Positions 33,018-42,623 of a stretch of 50,587 nucleotides of DNA are shown here, one piece after another. The stretch is from a virus. Position 1 is the stretch's first letter. Every line of letters starts with the position of its first letter. The notes under the pieces are model-generated. The model saw only the letters and a list, made by a program, of their open reading frames with translations. It was not told the DNA's origin and did no database searches. The position numbers were made by a program, and so were the translations under genes. The stretch lies in the IMG/VR virus record IMGVR_UViG_3300034418_013526, positions 1 through 50,587 of that record. One strand, given 5' to 3'.

Positions 33018-35639
33018 ATGGCATTAAAAAATTTTTTACAAGAATTAGGTGGTAAATTAGTAAGTGGTATTGCCCCAAATTCTTCAACCACAAGTGGTTT
33101 TGATTCTTTTGAGTCATCTGAACTGCCTTGGAGTAATCAGTTTGAAAAAGATTCGTTTTTTTCACCTATTGATTTAGAAGTAGATAGAGCCAATGGCATT
33201 TTTCCTTACAGACTTTTGGTAATAGATGTAACCGATGGAAATTCTGTAGTAGGATCAGAAGGAAACAAATCTTTTTTTACAGAAATTGTTAAGTACGAAT
33301 CTGATACCGGAGGTGTTAGGTATGAAATTGGAAAAACAAAAAATAGATGGGAATTTGTACTCCCTATAACCCCCCAACAACTTCAAGTTACAGATCAATT
33401 TGCAATCAACACTACAGCTACTATGCGTGGTATCGTAGAAGAACATAATGGCGTTAAATTCAAAATGATCTCTGCCTCTGGTACTACGGGTATTTGGCCA
33501 ACCAGAACAACCTATGAAGACCCAAATTCAGGCAGTGGTACGGCATTGTTTGGTGGAACTGTCGAAGCTTTAGGCGGTGTTGTTGATTCTTTCAATCAAT
33601 TAAAAAATGGCGGTAAATCACCACCAACTTCTTTAGATATTGAAAGTGATGGTGGAGGTAGAAACACCGGGTATTTTCAGGCGTTATTATTGCAACAATT
33701 TTTAGAGCAATATGCTATGGCTAAAAAAGACCCTGCAAATAAAGGGTGGAGATTAATTTTTGATTGCCCAAAAACAAATGAATCATTTGTTGTAACTCCC
33801 ATCCAATATTCTGTCACAAAAAGCCAAAGAAGTCCCGGCGAACATCTTTACAATATGCAATTTAAAGCATGGAAAAGAATTGACATTAGTTCTTCTAAAG
33901 GTTTTGTTGGCTTAGAGATTCAAAAACTTAACCCAAATTTTTTTCAAAAAATAAATAACACTCTTGATAACGCCAGAAGTTTAATGAGTGCTTCTCTGAA
34001 CACTATTAAAGCTGTTAGAGCTGATTTTAGAAAGCCTTTTGATACGTTAAGAAAAATTACTTTGTTAACCAAAGATTTTTCAGGATTAGCATTGTCTATT
34101 TCAGATTTGCCAAATCAAATTGGCAAAGATATTACTGCTGCAACAAAGAAAAGATCAAAAGACTTAGCTCAATCTGAAGCTAATTTTGAAGCAGCTTTTA
34201 GTTCTGGGCAAGCCAGAAACAATAAAGCACAAGCTAAAGCAAGGGCAATTGTATCCGCTATTGCAACTGAAGACTCAAAAAACGAAGGCGTATCTGCTGA
34301 CCAAATAGAGGCTGGTGTTTTAGGTGTAGAAGCTAGAGATGCCGCCAGAGTTAGTCCAGTAAATAATGTTTTCAATGAACCCGAAAGTGCATTTGATTTT
34401 TTTAACTCAATTAACATTGATGAGCTAGAACTTACCCCTCAACAACGGGCGGCAATTGATGATGAAGTTGAGCTTAACTCTCTTATTTCCATAGAAGAAA
34501 TTAGAGAGTTTAACCAAGAAATACAAGAACTTATACTTGATTTAAGTAATAACTTTGGTGCTGGCGATGAATTTTTTTCAGAAATTTACGGTAGACCAAC
34601 ACCAAAAGAAAGAGCTACGCCAATGTCTATTGAAGAATTCGAGTTAATTGCAGCTCTTGAAGAAGCTGTTTTGGATATAAATCAGTTGATTGCAACTAGA
34701 CAGTTTGATGATGTAAGGTCTCAAAGCTCACTGGAATACGTTGGGGGGCTTGCTGATGATTCTGGAATTGCCTTTGATTCATCTTCCACGGCCAAACAGC
34801 TTGTTCCAGTTCCTTTTAATTTAACAATCGAACAAATTTCTGCTAGGTATCTTGGCGATCCTGATCGTTACAATGAAATTATTACGTTAAACAATCTTCG
34901 ATCACCTTATATTGATGAGGATGGTTTTTTCTATTCATTTCTTTCAAATGGAGATGGAAGGCAATTCAATATTGAAAGCAATGAAAATTTGTATGTAGGG
35001 CAAAAAGTGCAAATATCGAGCAATACTGTGCCGGTTTTTATTAGAAAAATTACAGCAATTGAAAAAATTACTGATACTAACTATTTAATTACAGTTGATG
35101 GGATTTCTGACTTAAATCTTTTGACAACTAATGATCAAGCTAAAGTAAAAACATTTTTACCGGGAACTGTCAATAGTCAAAACCAAATATACATCCCATC
35201 CGATCAGGCTGTAGATGAAGAGCCTAGAACTTATGAGATTCCATTTCTTAAAGACGATACGCTTCAGGGGGTCTCCAAAGTAGATTGGCTTCTTGACGAC
35301 AATAATGATATCGTACTCAACTCTTTTGGTGAAATAGGGCTTGCAAATGGAACGACAAACCTTATTCAAGCTCTTAAAATGAAAGTGCAAACTCAAAAAG
35401 GAAGTTTGCTATCAGACACATCGTTTGGCTTAGGGTTAACTCCGGGGGTTAATGTAACAGATGTTGCGGTTGAGGGTGTGCTTAAAGATTTAAGAGATAT
35501 GGTTCTTCAAGACTCTAGATTTGAAGCCGTTGAAAAAATTGAAATTAGTCTTTTGCCACCTGATTTGGCAATCACAATTAGTGCTAGGCTTGTAAATGGA
35601 AGAGGTATATTTCCAATTAATTTTAATGTAGCTGTGTAA
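33018..35639 (+). CDS. Baseplate protein with LysM and gp25-like domains
   Basis: 873 aa after AAGG. N-terminal 100-180 (FVLPITPQQLQVTDQFAINT, then GVKFKMISASGTTGIWPTRT) is typical of phage baseplate LysM proteins. Residues about 600-640 (VPFNLTIEQISARYLGDPDR, YNEIITLNNL) form a LysM-like module. The last 110 (GTTNLIQALKMKVQTQKGSL, LRDMVLQDSRFEAVEKIEIS) resemble gp25/gpW-type wedge proteins. So it appears to fuse a hub-side LysM protein with a gp25-like wedge domain, usually separate genes. Confidence 0.65.
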   Translation: MALKNFLQELGGKLVSGIAPNSSTTSGFDSFESSELPWSNQFEKDSFFSPIDLEVDRANGIFPYRLLVIDVTDGNSVVGSEGNKSFFTEIVKYESDTGGVRYEIGKTKNRWEFVLPITPQQLQVTDQFAINTTATMRGIVEEHNGVKFKMISASGTTGIWPTRTTYEDPNSGSGTALFGGTVEALGGVVDSFNQLKNGGKSPPTSLDIESDGGGRNTGYFQALLLQQFLEQYAMAKKDPANKGWRLIFDCPKTNESFVVTPIQYSVTKSQRSPGEHLYNMQFKAWKRIDISSSKGFVGLEIQKLNPNFFQKINNTLDNARSLMSASLNTIKAVRADFRKPFDTLRKITLLTKDFSGLALSISDLPNQIGKDITAATKKRSKDLAQSEANFEAAFSSGQARNNKAQAKARAIVSAIATEDSKNEGVSADQIEAGVLGVEARDAARVSPVNNVFNEPESAFDFFNSINIDELELTPQQRAAIDDEVELNSLISIEEIREFNQEIQELILDLSNNFGAGDEFFSEIYGRPTPKERATPMSIEEFELIAALEEAVLDINQLIATRQFDDVRSQSSLEYVGGLADDSGIAFDSSSTAKQLVPVPFNLTIEQISARYLGDPDRYNEIITLNNLRSPYIDEDGFFYSFLSNGDGRQFNIESNENLYVGQKVQISSNTVPVFIRKITAIEKITDTNYLITVDGISDLNLLTTNDQAKVKTFLPGTVNSQNQIYIPSDQAVDEEPRTYEIPFLKDDTLQGVSKVDWLLDDNNDIVLNSFGEIGLANGTTNLIQALKMKVQTQKGSLLSDTSFGLGLTPGVNVTDVAVEGVLKDLRDMVLQDSRFEAVEKIEISLLPPDLAITISARLVNGRGIFPINFNVAV

Positions 35640-35708
35640 TTTTAATAACTTGGAACTTTTATAGCTTTTTTTAATTAAGAAAAAAAGTCATGTTTTCTTT
35701 TTGGCTTC

Positions 35709-35744
35709 GCACTGAATCTTTAAATTATATGATATTATATAGTT
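35709..35744 (+). promoter_or_regulatory. Late promoter motif 4 (36-nt repeat, copy 1)
   Basis: Contains AATCTTTAA and TATGATATTATATA. Identical over 36 nt to 45620-45655. Lies 14 nt before ATG 35758. Confidence 0.85.
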
Positions 35745-35757
35745 AAAAAGGAATTGT

Positions 35758-38700
35758 ATGGCTGTCGGTTTACCCACCCCAAAATCAAGAGAGCAAATTT
35801 TATCTGAAATGCTTACAGAATATGTAGGGCTTACAGGTATTAACGATTTAAATACAGGGTCGGCTGTAACTCAATTTTTTGACGTAGTAGCTAGGTCTGT
35901 AGCACGTACTTCTGGTGATATATTTCAAATACTTAGAGATTTTTCTGTGGAAAGAGCAACTGGAGAAGCTCTAAATAGAATTGGTAGAGAAGAAAGGGTT
36001 TATAGAAATACAGCTCAAGTAGCTAGTGGTAAAATTAAAGTAACTGATACTTCTTTTGAAAAAATATCAACCAAAATATATTCTGGTGCTCCCTCTCCTA
36101 ATATTGGGGCTATTGAAATCAATGTATCAGATGCTTCTAAATTTCCAAATTCAGGTAGGCTATACATAGGTCGTGGAACTCCAAATGTTGAAGGTCCAAT
36201 TAATTATAGCTCCGTAGTTCCAGACGGGTCTTTTTGGAAAATTACTCTTGATTCTCCAACACAAAAATTTCATAACATTTCTGAATCTATAATTTTAGGT
36301 CAAGGTGGAACTAGAAATGTACCGGCTGGTACAACTGTAATTTCACCGGGAACTGGTGCTACTGCTGACATAAATTATTCAGTTTCTTCAGCCGCCCTTC
36401 TTCTTGATGGTGAAAATGAAAATAAAAATGTTCAAGTTGTAGCACAAGAACCCGGCACTAACGGCAACGCTCCGGCTGGTGCTATTCGTGAATTTGTAAC
36501 TGCGCCATTTTCTGGTGCGGCTGTAATTAATGAAGTGCCTTTTTCAAATGGTGCTGACAATGAGTCTGACGATAATTATCGTGACAGAATTAAAAAAGAA
36601 AGACTTTCAAGAGGTCTAGGCACAGCTCTTGCTGTAAAAAATGCAGTGTTAGGCGCACAGGCCCCTGATGAAAATGCTAGAGTAACATCTAACGAAATTG
36701 ACACTTCAAATCCTGAGCAAACAATTCTTTATATTGACAATGGTGAAGGGTACGAAGAAACTTCAGAAGGTGTTGGGCTTGAATCTGTCATTGAATCTGC
36801 CATTGGTGGTGAGCAAACATTTCAACTTGCTACTGGAGGGCAGCAAACTTCTGTAAGAAAAGCCTTTATTCAATCTTCAAACAGCACACCTTTTGCGATT
36901 AGTTCATTTGATAAGCTTGCAATTCTTGTAGGCGGCGTAGTTTTTGAACATACTTTTTTAGAAGGCGATTTTCAAGCCGAAGGTGCTGCTACAGCGTATG
37001 AAATTGTTGCAAGTATTAACAATAATCCTGACTCAACATTTGAGGCAACTACAGCCGAGGCTGGAACTAAAGTTGTAATACAGGCTAAATCTGAAGATAA
37101 TGAATTTTTGCAATTAACGACTCCCAGCTCTGGAGTTGATGCTGGGCCAATACTTGCATTCCCCACAAACGAAGTGGCAACAGTTCTTCTCTATAAAAAC
37201 AAAGAGCTTTTAAATAAAAATGGTCGTTCTGCTTTTGTTATTACTAAAAACCAATTCGATTGGTCAAACACCATAACAGATGGTGATACGTTAATTATTT
37301 CAGTTGATGGAACGGATTTTATTACATACAACTTTATTAACGAAGATTTTATTGCAGATGGACAGCACTCAACTGTAAACAATCAAAACTCTCTTTCCTC
37401 TTGGGTGAATGTTATTAATGCCAAAATTACTGGTGTTACTGCTGAAATAAATGGTGAAAGAATTAAACTTACATCTAACCTTGGACCATCAAACAGAGCA
37501 TCAATTCAAATTGATAACTCTTCAGACCTTGTTTTAAAAGGAATGTTTTCAGAAGAACTTGGTCTTACTGCACAAGGTAATGAGGCAGATTTTGAACTGT
37601 CAAGAAATACTGGACAGATCAAGTTAAATAAATTACTTAAAGAGGGTGATTCAGTCAATGTTGGCTCTGAATTTACCAGAGCTGAAATTCAAAGCTCACC
37701 AATTCTTGGGGGGCAAACTACCATATCTAGTACAGCTTATGTCTGGCTTGTTGTTGATGATACAGTGGTAGAACCAGTAGAAATTGGTGTAACAGCCGAT
37801 ACATTTTTAACCGTATCGAAACCCGGCAATGGAATCGTAAGATATGAAAGCACATCTTTAAGCGCATTTGGGAATGTAGAGATTGGTGATTACGTTATAA
37901 TTTGGTCTGAAGAGCTTTCTGTTAAAAATAGATTAGAAGGTCGTGTTTACGCCAAAACAGATACGACCCTTGATATTAGGGTTACTGGTTCTGAAGAATC
38001 TTCGGCTATACTTGAGGGACCAATTTTATATCAAGAAGGTTTTTCTGTAATTAGAACAGAATATGCGCCACAAAAAATTAAAGTTAGTGCTGGCATTTAT
38101 ACTGTAAATGATATTGCGGCTATTTTTAATAACCAACTAAAAAATGCAGTGGTTTCAGTTGAGGATGATGAGATTTTTATTTTCAGAACAAATACTGAAG
38201 ATATTCATGGGGCAATGTTTTTGGCTGATTTTAATGATGGTGCTAAAGCTTTAAATTTAATTAAAAATAGTTTTTCAAAAAGTATTAACTCGCAGTTGGC
38301 TTTTTATGAAAGTGGTTTTAAAGACAGGCAATGGCCATCTTTTGTTCATGGCAAAATAACTACAGATCAATTTTCAGACCCACCCAATGGATATATAAAT
38401 ACAGTGGATTCAAGTGAGGATTTAAATGCGCTAGGGTTTGATCCTTCAGGATTTTTATGTTTTGCACAGCCTTTTAATGATTCTAATGATATTTCTTCAA
38501 AAGAATGTGTAGAAATTAAAAATTATACAGGGACAACTGTTAATGTAGAGGACAGTGTTTTTTATAAAAGAAGTAGGATCAATGATAGGTTTTATTTTGT
38601 AAACGGTTATGATTTTGGACATAATGATTCTATTGTAACTGTACTTGATAACGACCCAACTGGAAAAACATTTAATATGCCATTGTTTAGAACGGCTGTT

Positions 38701-41700
38701 ACAAAAATTACACATCCTGCAAACGCTAATCATTTTAGGGCTTGGGATAAAGAAGGTGGAGGAGGTTGTGACATAGACCCTTCTAATAATACAACACAAT
38801 CATCTTGTTTGTTAGCAGGAGGTACATGGACTACCCCTACTGAATTCACCAAATTTTTTGGTAATAATTTTGCTTTTGACAATTATAAAGCTTTAATGCA
38901 AGCTAAAAATGTTGTTGACCCACTTTCACTTACAAATCAAGATGCAATTCTTTACAGGTCTGTCGAGTGGGGTAATTCAGGTGAAAAAGTTGGTATTGGT
39001 TACTTTTATCCAACAACTCCAAATGAAGACATTTCCCATATTGTATCTGTTAATAATGAAATAGAAGTTAAATTATTTTTAAAATCTGGCCCAGCTAAAA
39101 CTACAACAATTAACGGAACTACAGAGTGGGATGTTACAATTATACCAAATCCAAACTATGATTTAGTAACATACACACATTCTGGAACGGGAACTGCTCC
39201 GGGTTTAACACCAATTCTTTCTGGAGATTATGTTTCAATTATTTCAACCGGAGAATTTTTAACTGAAAACCAAGGTAGTTACAGGGTAGATTCTGCAACA
39301 GCCACTAGTTTTACAATAAAAAGACCTCTTGGGGTTGCAATTGAGCAATCAGATGTTGCAACACTTGAAACTGGAACAATTAATTTTTTTGAAAAATCTG
39401 ATACAACAGCCGAACAAATTGTTGATTATGTGACAGATAATTTGTCTGATTATATTACGGCAGAAATAGTAGACGACAACGGCTCAACCGGATCAGGTAT
39501 TATAAACCTTTCAACTGCTGAAGATTCTGATTTTGCTTATGACTCTGTAAAACTTCTTGATGGAAAAAACTATATTTTATCAAGTGATATTGATGCTATA
39601 GGGGGATTGCCTCAATTTGTTTTCAAAACCCCATTAGATTTACCTACCTTTTCCACCAACACTACTGATGCTTATAGTTTTAATAATGGTGAAAAAATTA
39701 AGCTTGTACCAACAACATCTTTACAGCTAACTAAATTTCTAAACATACTTGCTGTAACTGGATATACTACGCTTGGAGACATTAAGTCTGTCGATAGGAA
39801 CACAAATGTACAGTTATCAACTAATGTAATTGGAAATAATGGTGCTGTTCAAATTGCTGGCGGTGTGGGCAATTTTGTTGCGGCAGCAGTTGAAGGTTCT
39901 GCAATTATTATTGGTGATCAAGCTAATGCTAAATCTTTAGTTAGTATAAACACAGCTACTTCTGATGGATTTCACTCTGATCAATGGGTAAAAGTTTTTG
40001 CGTCAGAAATACAGAAAAAAGTTACGGGAATTAACGCACTTAATTCAATCAAAATTAGCTCTGCTAATCCAAGTGTTGGGTTTACAAAAATTGAGCTTTT
40101 TGATAAGGGAGTTTCTCAAAGATTATTTGGCAGAAATAGGTATCACACACGAACCCGTGGAAAAACTTTTAAAGTAGAAAAACAGGGTGATCTTACTGCA
40201 ATTATCTGGAATGAAAATGGAACTCAGCCAAATTTTTTAACTTCAAATATAGACATTAAAGATTCTTCCCCAAGTACATTGACTATTTTTAGAGATGGAA
40301 TTAGCAGTATTGTAGACCTTAGAGTTGACACTGGAGATATGAGGTTTGATGAGGTTGCTGTTGGAGATATTCTTACTATAACAAACAGGTTAAGCGAAAA
40401 AAACAATGGAAATTTTCTTGTTGTTGGGCGTTCTGATGATGCAAGAACTGTTAGAATTATTAACTCTAGCGGTGTATCAGAATTAGTTACTGGAAATTTT
40501 ACAATTACTGATAACGTAGCTGTTTTAGGCACTCAATTTACTGTTGGAACAACAATCCTTACAGAAGGTGTTGATTTTGTAGCTGGAGCAAGTGTAAATG
40601 ATACAGCTTCAAACCTTTCTGCTGCCATAGCTCTTATACCAAGTATTAACTCAAATTCAGATGGGGCTATAGTAAATATTGAGTCTGAAGTTGCTGCTGT
40701 AACAATACCAATTTTTGTAACCGGTGGTGGTGCCACTGCTTCTGGAAGTGAACTTGAAGCTCCTGTAGCTAACACTGGAGATTTAGTTTTCAAAACAGAA
40801 GTTCAAGAAGGTGACTCCGTAATTATAAATAGTGATTTTAGCATTCTTAATCAAGGAACATTTAGAGTTGTTAGAAGATTTAAAGATTCTATCTATATTG
40901 ACAACCCAAATTCTGTTGAGGAAGAAGTTACAATAGGAAATAATAATGTAGAACTATATAGTAACAATCCTATTCCTTTAAATTTGATTTTTACAAATGC
41001 AAGTACCACCGTTGTCTCTGTTGGTAACGTAGATTGGACAAGTATTGTAGAAGCTGGTGATTTTATCAAAGACGCTTCTAAAGGCGATAATTATTATTAT
41101 AAAATTGATTCTGTTGATTCTACATTTCAAATAACCTTAGCAACTCCGTTTCAAGAATCTTCTTCAAGTGTAGATGGAATTGAAGCTGTATATACAGATT
41201 TAGATATTGACTTAACGGATTTTGATGTTGAAAAACTTGATGGAAAAGTTAGGCTTAAATGGGCCGGTGCTGGTGCAGAACCTAGCTTTGAAAACTTAAG
41301 GCCGGGCAACATAGCTACTCTTGGAGAAGATTTTGATGCTGCAAATGAAGGTGATTTTCATGTCGTTGACTCCGGCGAAAAACTTCAAGAAGTTACTCAA
41401 TTTAAAATGTCTAGAGAAGTTGATATTAACAATAGTGAATATGGAATTATGTATTCTTCTGAAAATGTTAACGAGTATCACTTTTATTTTAAAGGGCCAG
41501 ACCCCGGAGCAACTGCCAACCCAATTTCGGTAGGGCTTGTCGGAAGTGAAAGTGCCGAACAAGTTGCTGTTAAATTTGCAGATGCTATTAACACACAAGC
41601 TAGTGCCGATTTTACTGCTGTAGCTGAGGGCGATACCGTCACTGTTACTACAACAGGAGTTGGTGAAACTACTGATGCTTTTAATTTTAATATTAGCGGT

Positions 41701-42621
41701 GAGTTTGCTGTAGAAGTTAAACAACAGGGTAGAAGAAATTTTGTTGATTTTATTAATGTAAATGGTGTTTCTGAAGCTGGCATTTTGGTTACAGATGTTT
41801 TGGAATTCCATAAAGAAGCAATGGAATTTAAACAATATGAAGGAACAGTTCCCGGCGATAAATTTGTAATTTCTGATAGTTTTATTGGAGAAAATAATGT
41901 TGGAACTTATACAGTGGTTGATGTTTTAAGTGAAAGCGAAATTATTGTATCTGGCAATACTGTAGATGTAGAAAAAACCTTACTTGACTCTAACTTTAAC
42001 AAAGTTTATGTGGAAGAATCTACCCCTTATGTTGGGTACAAACAAATTGAGTTTATTACTACAAACCCTGCAAATTTAAACTCTAAAAATGTTATGTTTA
42101 CAACAGATAATCAATTTGAAAAAATTAGTGAGCTTGGCGGTGTTTCAATAAGTGCAATTGGAAAACTTCAATACCCAACCAATATAATAAAAGGTGTTGA
42201 TGCTTACAAATTTAATACAGGGCTAATTGGAGAAGCCAATAGAATTGTATATGGTGAGCCTAGAGACAATACAACCTATCCGGGTGTAGCTGCGGCTGGT
42301 GCTGAAATTTTTATTAAAGCACCTCTTACAAGAAGAATTCAAGTTTCTATTGATGTTAGAGTTAAGACAGGCGTACCTTTTAGTACAATTGTTGAAGAGG
42401 TTAGAAATTCTGTTGCTTCATTAATTAGAGGGAATGATGTTGGAAAACCAATTCCAATATCAAATATTGTAAGTAATGTTGATGGAATTGTGGGGGTGCA
42501 AGCTGTTGCAATTAGCTCACCTCAATATGACAGCCAAAATGATGTTATAAAAATAAATGCTGGAGAAAAAGCTTTGATTCTTGATATTATCTCTGATATT
42601 ATTGTTTCAAAAATTGATTAA
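35758..42621 (+). CDS. Giant baseplate J-like protein with inserted beta modules
   Basis: 2287 aa after AAAGGAA. Residues 1-330 are baseplate J-like: LPTPKSREQILSEMLTEYVG, ...DNESDDNYRDRIKKERLSRG with LGTALAVKNAVLGA. The last 110 (IFIKAPLTRRIQVSIDVRVK, ...PISNIVSNVDGIVGVQAVAI) are the J C-terminus. About 1800 residues are inserted between, roughly five times the length of usual J proteins (300-500 aa). The insert repeats a module with G-D-x-v-x-I...f...N.G.F.V (about residues 710, 1156, 1535, 1684, 1849, 2031) and has one Cys loop at about 1000-1025. Forms the baseplate wedge; the insert may project as a fibre. Confidence 0.8.
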   Translation: MAVGLPTPKSREQILSEMLTEYVGLTGINDLNTGSAVTQFFDVVARSVARTSGDIFQILRDFSVERATGEALNRIGREERVYRNTAQVASGKIKVTDTSFEKISTKIYSGAPSPNIGAIEINVSDASKFPNSGRLYIGRGTPNVEGPINYSSVVPDGSFWKITLDSPTQKFHNISESIILGQGGTRNVPAGTTVISPGTGATADINYSVSSAALLLDGENENKNVQVVAQEPGTNGNAPAGAIREFVTAPFSGAAVINEVPFSNGADNESDDNYRDRIKKERLSRGLGTALAVKNAVLGAQAPDENARVTSNEIDTSNPEQTILYIDNGEGYEETSEGVGLESVIESAIGGEQTFQLATGGQQTSVRKAFIQSSNSTPFAISSFDKLAILVGGVVFEHTFLEGDFQAEGAATAYEIVASINNNPDSTFEATTAEAGTKVVIQAKSEDNEFLQLTTPSSGVDAGPILAFPTNEVATVLLYKNKELLNKNGRSAFVITKNQFDWSNTITDGDTLIISVDGTDFITYNFINEDFIADGQHSTVNNQNSLSSWVNVINAKITGVTAEINGERIKLTSNLGPSNRASIQIDNSSDLVLKGMFSEELGLTAQGNEADFELSRNTGQIKLNKLLKEGDSVNVGSEFTRAEIQSSPILGGQTTISSTAYVWLVVDDTVVEPVEIGVTADTFLTVSKPGNGIVRYESTSLSAFGNVEIGDYVIIWSEELSVKNRLEGRVYAKTDTTLDIRVTGSEESSAILEGPILYQEGFSVIRTEYAPQKIKVSAGIYTVNDIAAIFNNQLKNAVVSVEDDEIFIFRTNTEDIHGAMFLADFNDGAKALNLIKNSFSKSINSQLAFYESGFKDRQWPSFVHGKITTDQFSDPPNGYINTVDSSEDLNALGFDPSGFLCFAQPFNDSNDISSKECVEIKNYTGTTVNVEDSVFYKRSRINDRFYFVNGYDFGHNDSIVTVLDNDPTGKTFNMPLFRTAVTKITHPANANHFRAWDKEGGGGCDIDPSNNTTQSSCLLAGGTWTTPTEFTKFFGNNFAFDNYKALMQAKNVVDPLSLTNQDAILYRSVEWGNSGEKVGIGYFYPTTPNEDISHIVSVNNEIEVKLFLKSGPAKTTTINGTTEWDVTIIPNPNYDLVTYTHSGTGTAPGLTPILSGDYVSIISTGEFLTENQGSYRVDSATATSFTIKRPLGVAIEQSDVATLETGTINFFEKSDTTAEQIVDYVTDNLSDYITAEIVDDNGSTGSGIINLSTAEDSDFAYDSVKLLDGKNYILSSDIDAIGGLPQFVFKTPLDLPTFSTNTTDAYSFNNGEKIKLVPTTSLQLTKFLNILAVTGYTTLGDIKSVDRNTNVQLSTNVIGNNGAVQIAGGVGNFVAAAVEGSAIIIGDQANAKSLVSINTATSDGFHSDQWVKVFASEIQKKVTGINALNSIKISSANPSVGFTKIELFDKGVSQRLFGRNRYHTRTRGKTFKVEKQGDLTAIIWNENGTQPNFLTSNIDIKDSSPSTLTIFRDGISSIVDLRVDTGDMRFDEVAVGDILTITNRLSEKNNGNFLVVGRSDDARTVRIINSSGVSELVTGNFTITDNVAVLGTQFTVGTTILTEGVDFVAGASVNDTASNLSAAIALIPSINSNSDGAIVNIESEVAAVTIPIFVTGGGATASGSELEAPVANTGDLVFKTEVQEGDSVIINSDFSILNQGTFRVVRRFKDSIYIDNPNSVEEEVTIGNNNVELYSNNPIPLNLIFTNASTTVVSVGNVDWTSIVEAGDFIKDASKGDNYYYKIDSVDSTFQITLATPFQESSSSVDGIEAVYTDLDIDLTDFDVEKLDGKVRLKWAGAGAEPSFENLRPGNIATLGEDFDAANEGDFHVVDSGEKLQEVTQFKMSREVDINNSEYGIMYSSENVNEYHFYFKGPDPGATANPISVGLVGSESAEQVAVKFADAINTQASADFTAVAEGDTVTVTTTGVGETTDAFNFNISGEFAVEVKQQGRRNFVDFINVNGVSEAGILVTDVLEFHKEAMEFKQYEGTVPGDKFVISDSFIGENNVGTYTVVDVLSESEIIVSGNTVDVEKTLLDSNFNKVYVEESTPYVGYKQIEFITTNPANLNSKNVMFTTDNQFEKISELGGVSISAIGKLQYPTNIIKGVDAYKFNTGLIGEANRIVYGEPRDNTTYPGVAAAGAEIFIKAPLTRRIQVSIDVRVKTGVPFSTIVEEVRNSVASLIRGNDVGKPIPISNIVSNVDGIVGVQAVAISSPQYDSQNDVIKINAGEKALILDIISDIIVSKID

Positions 42622-42623
42622 TT

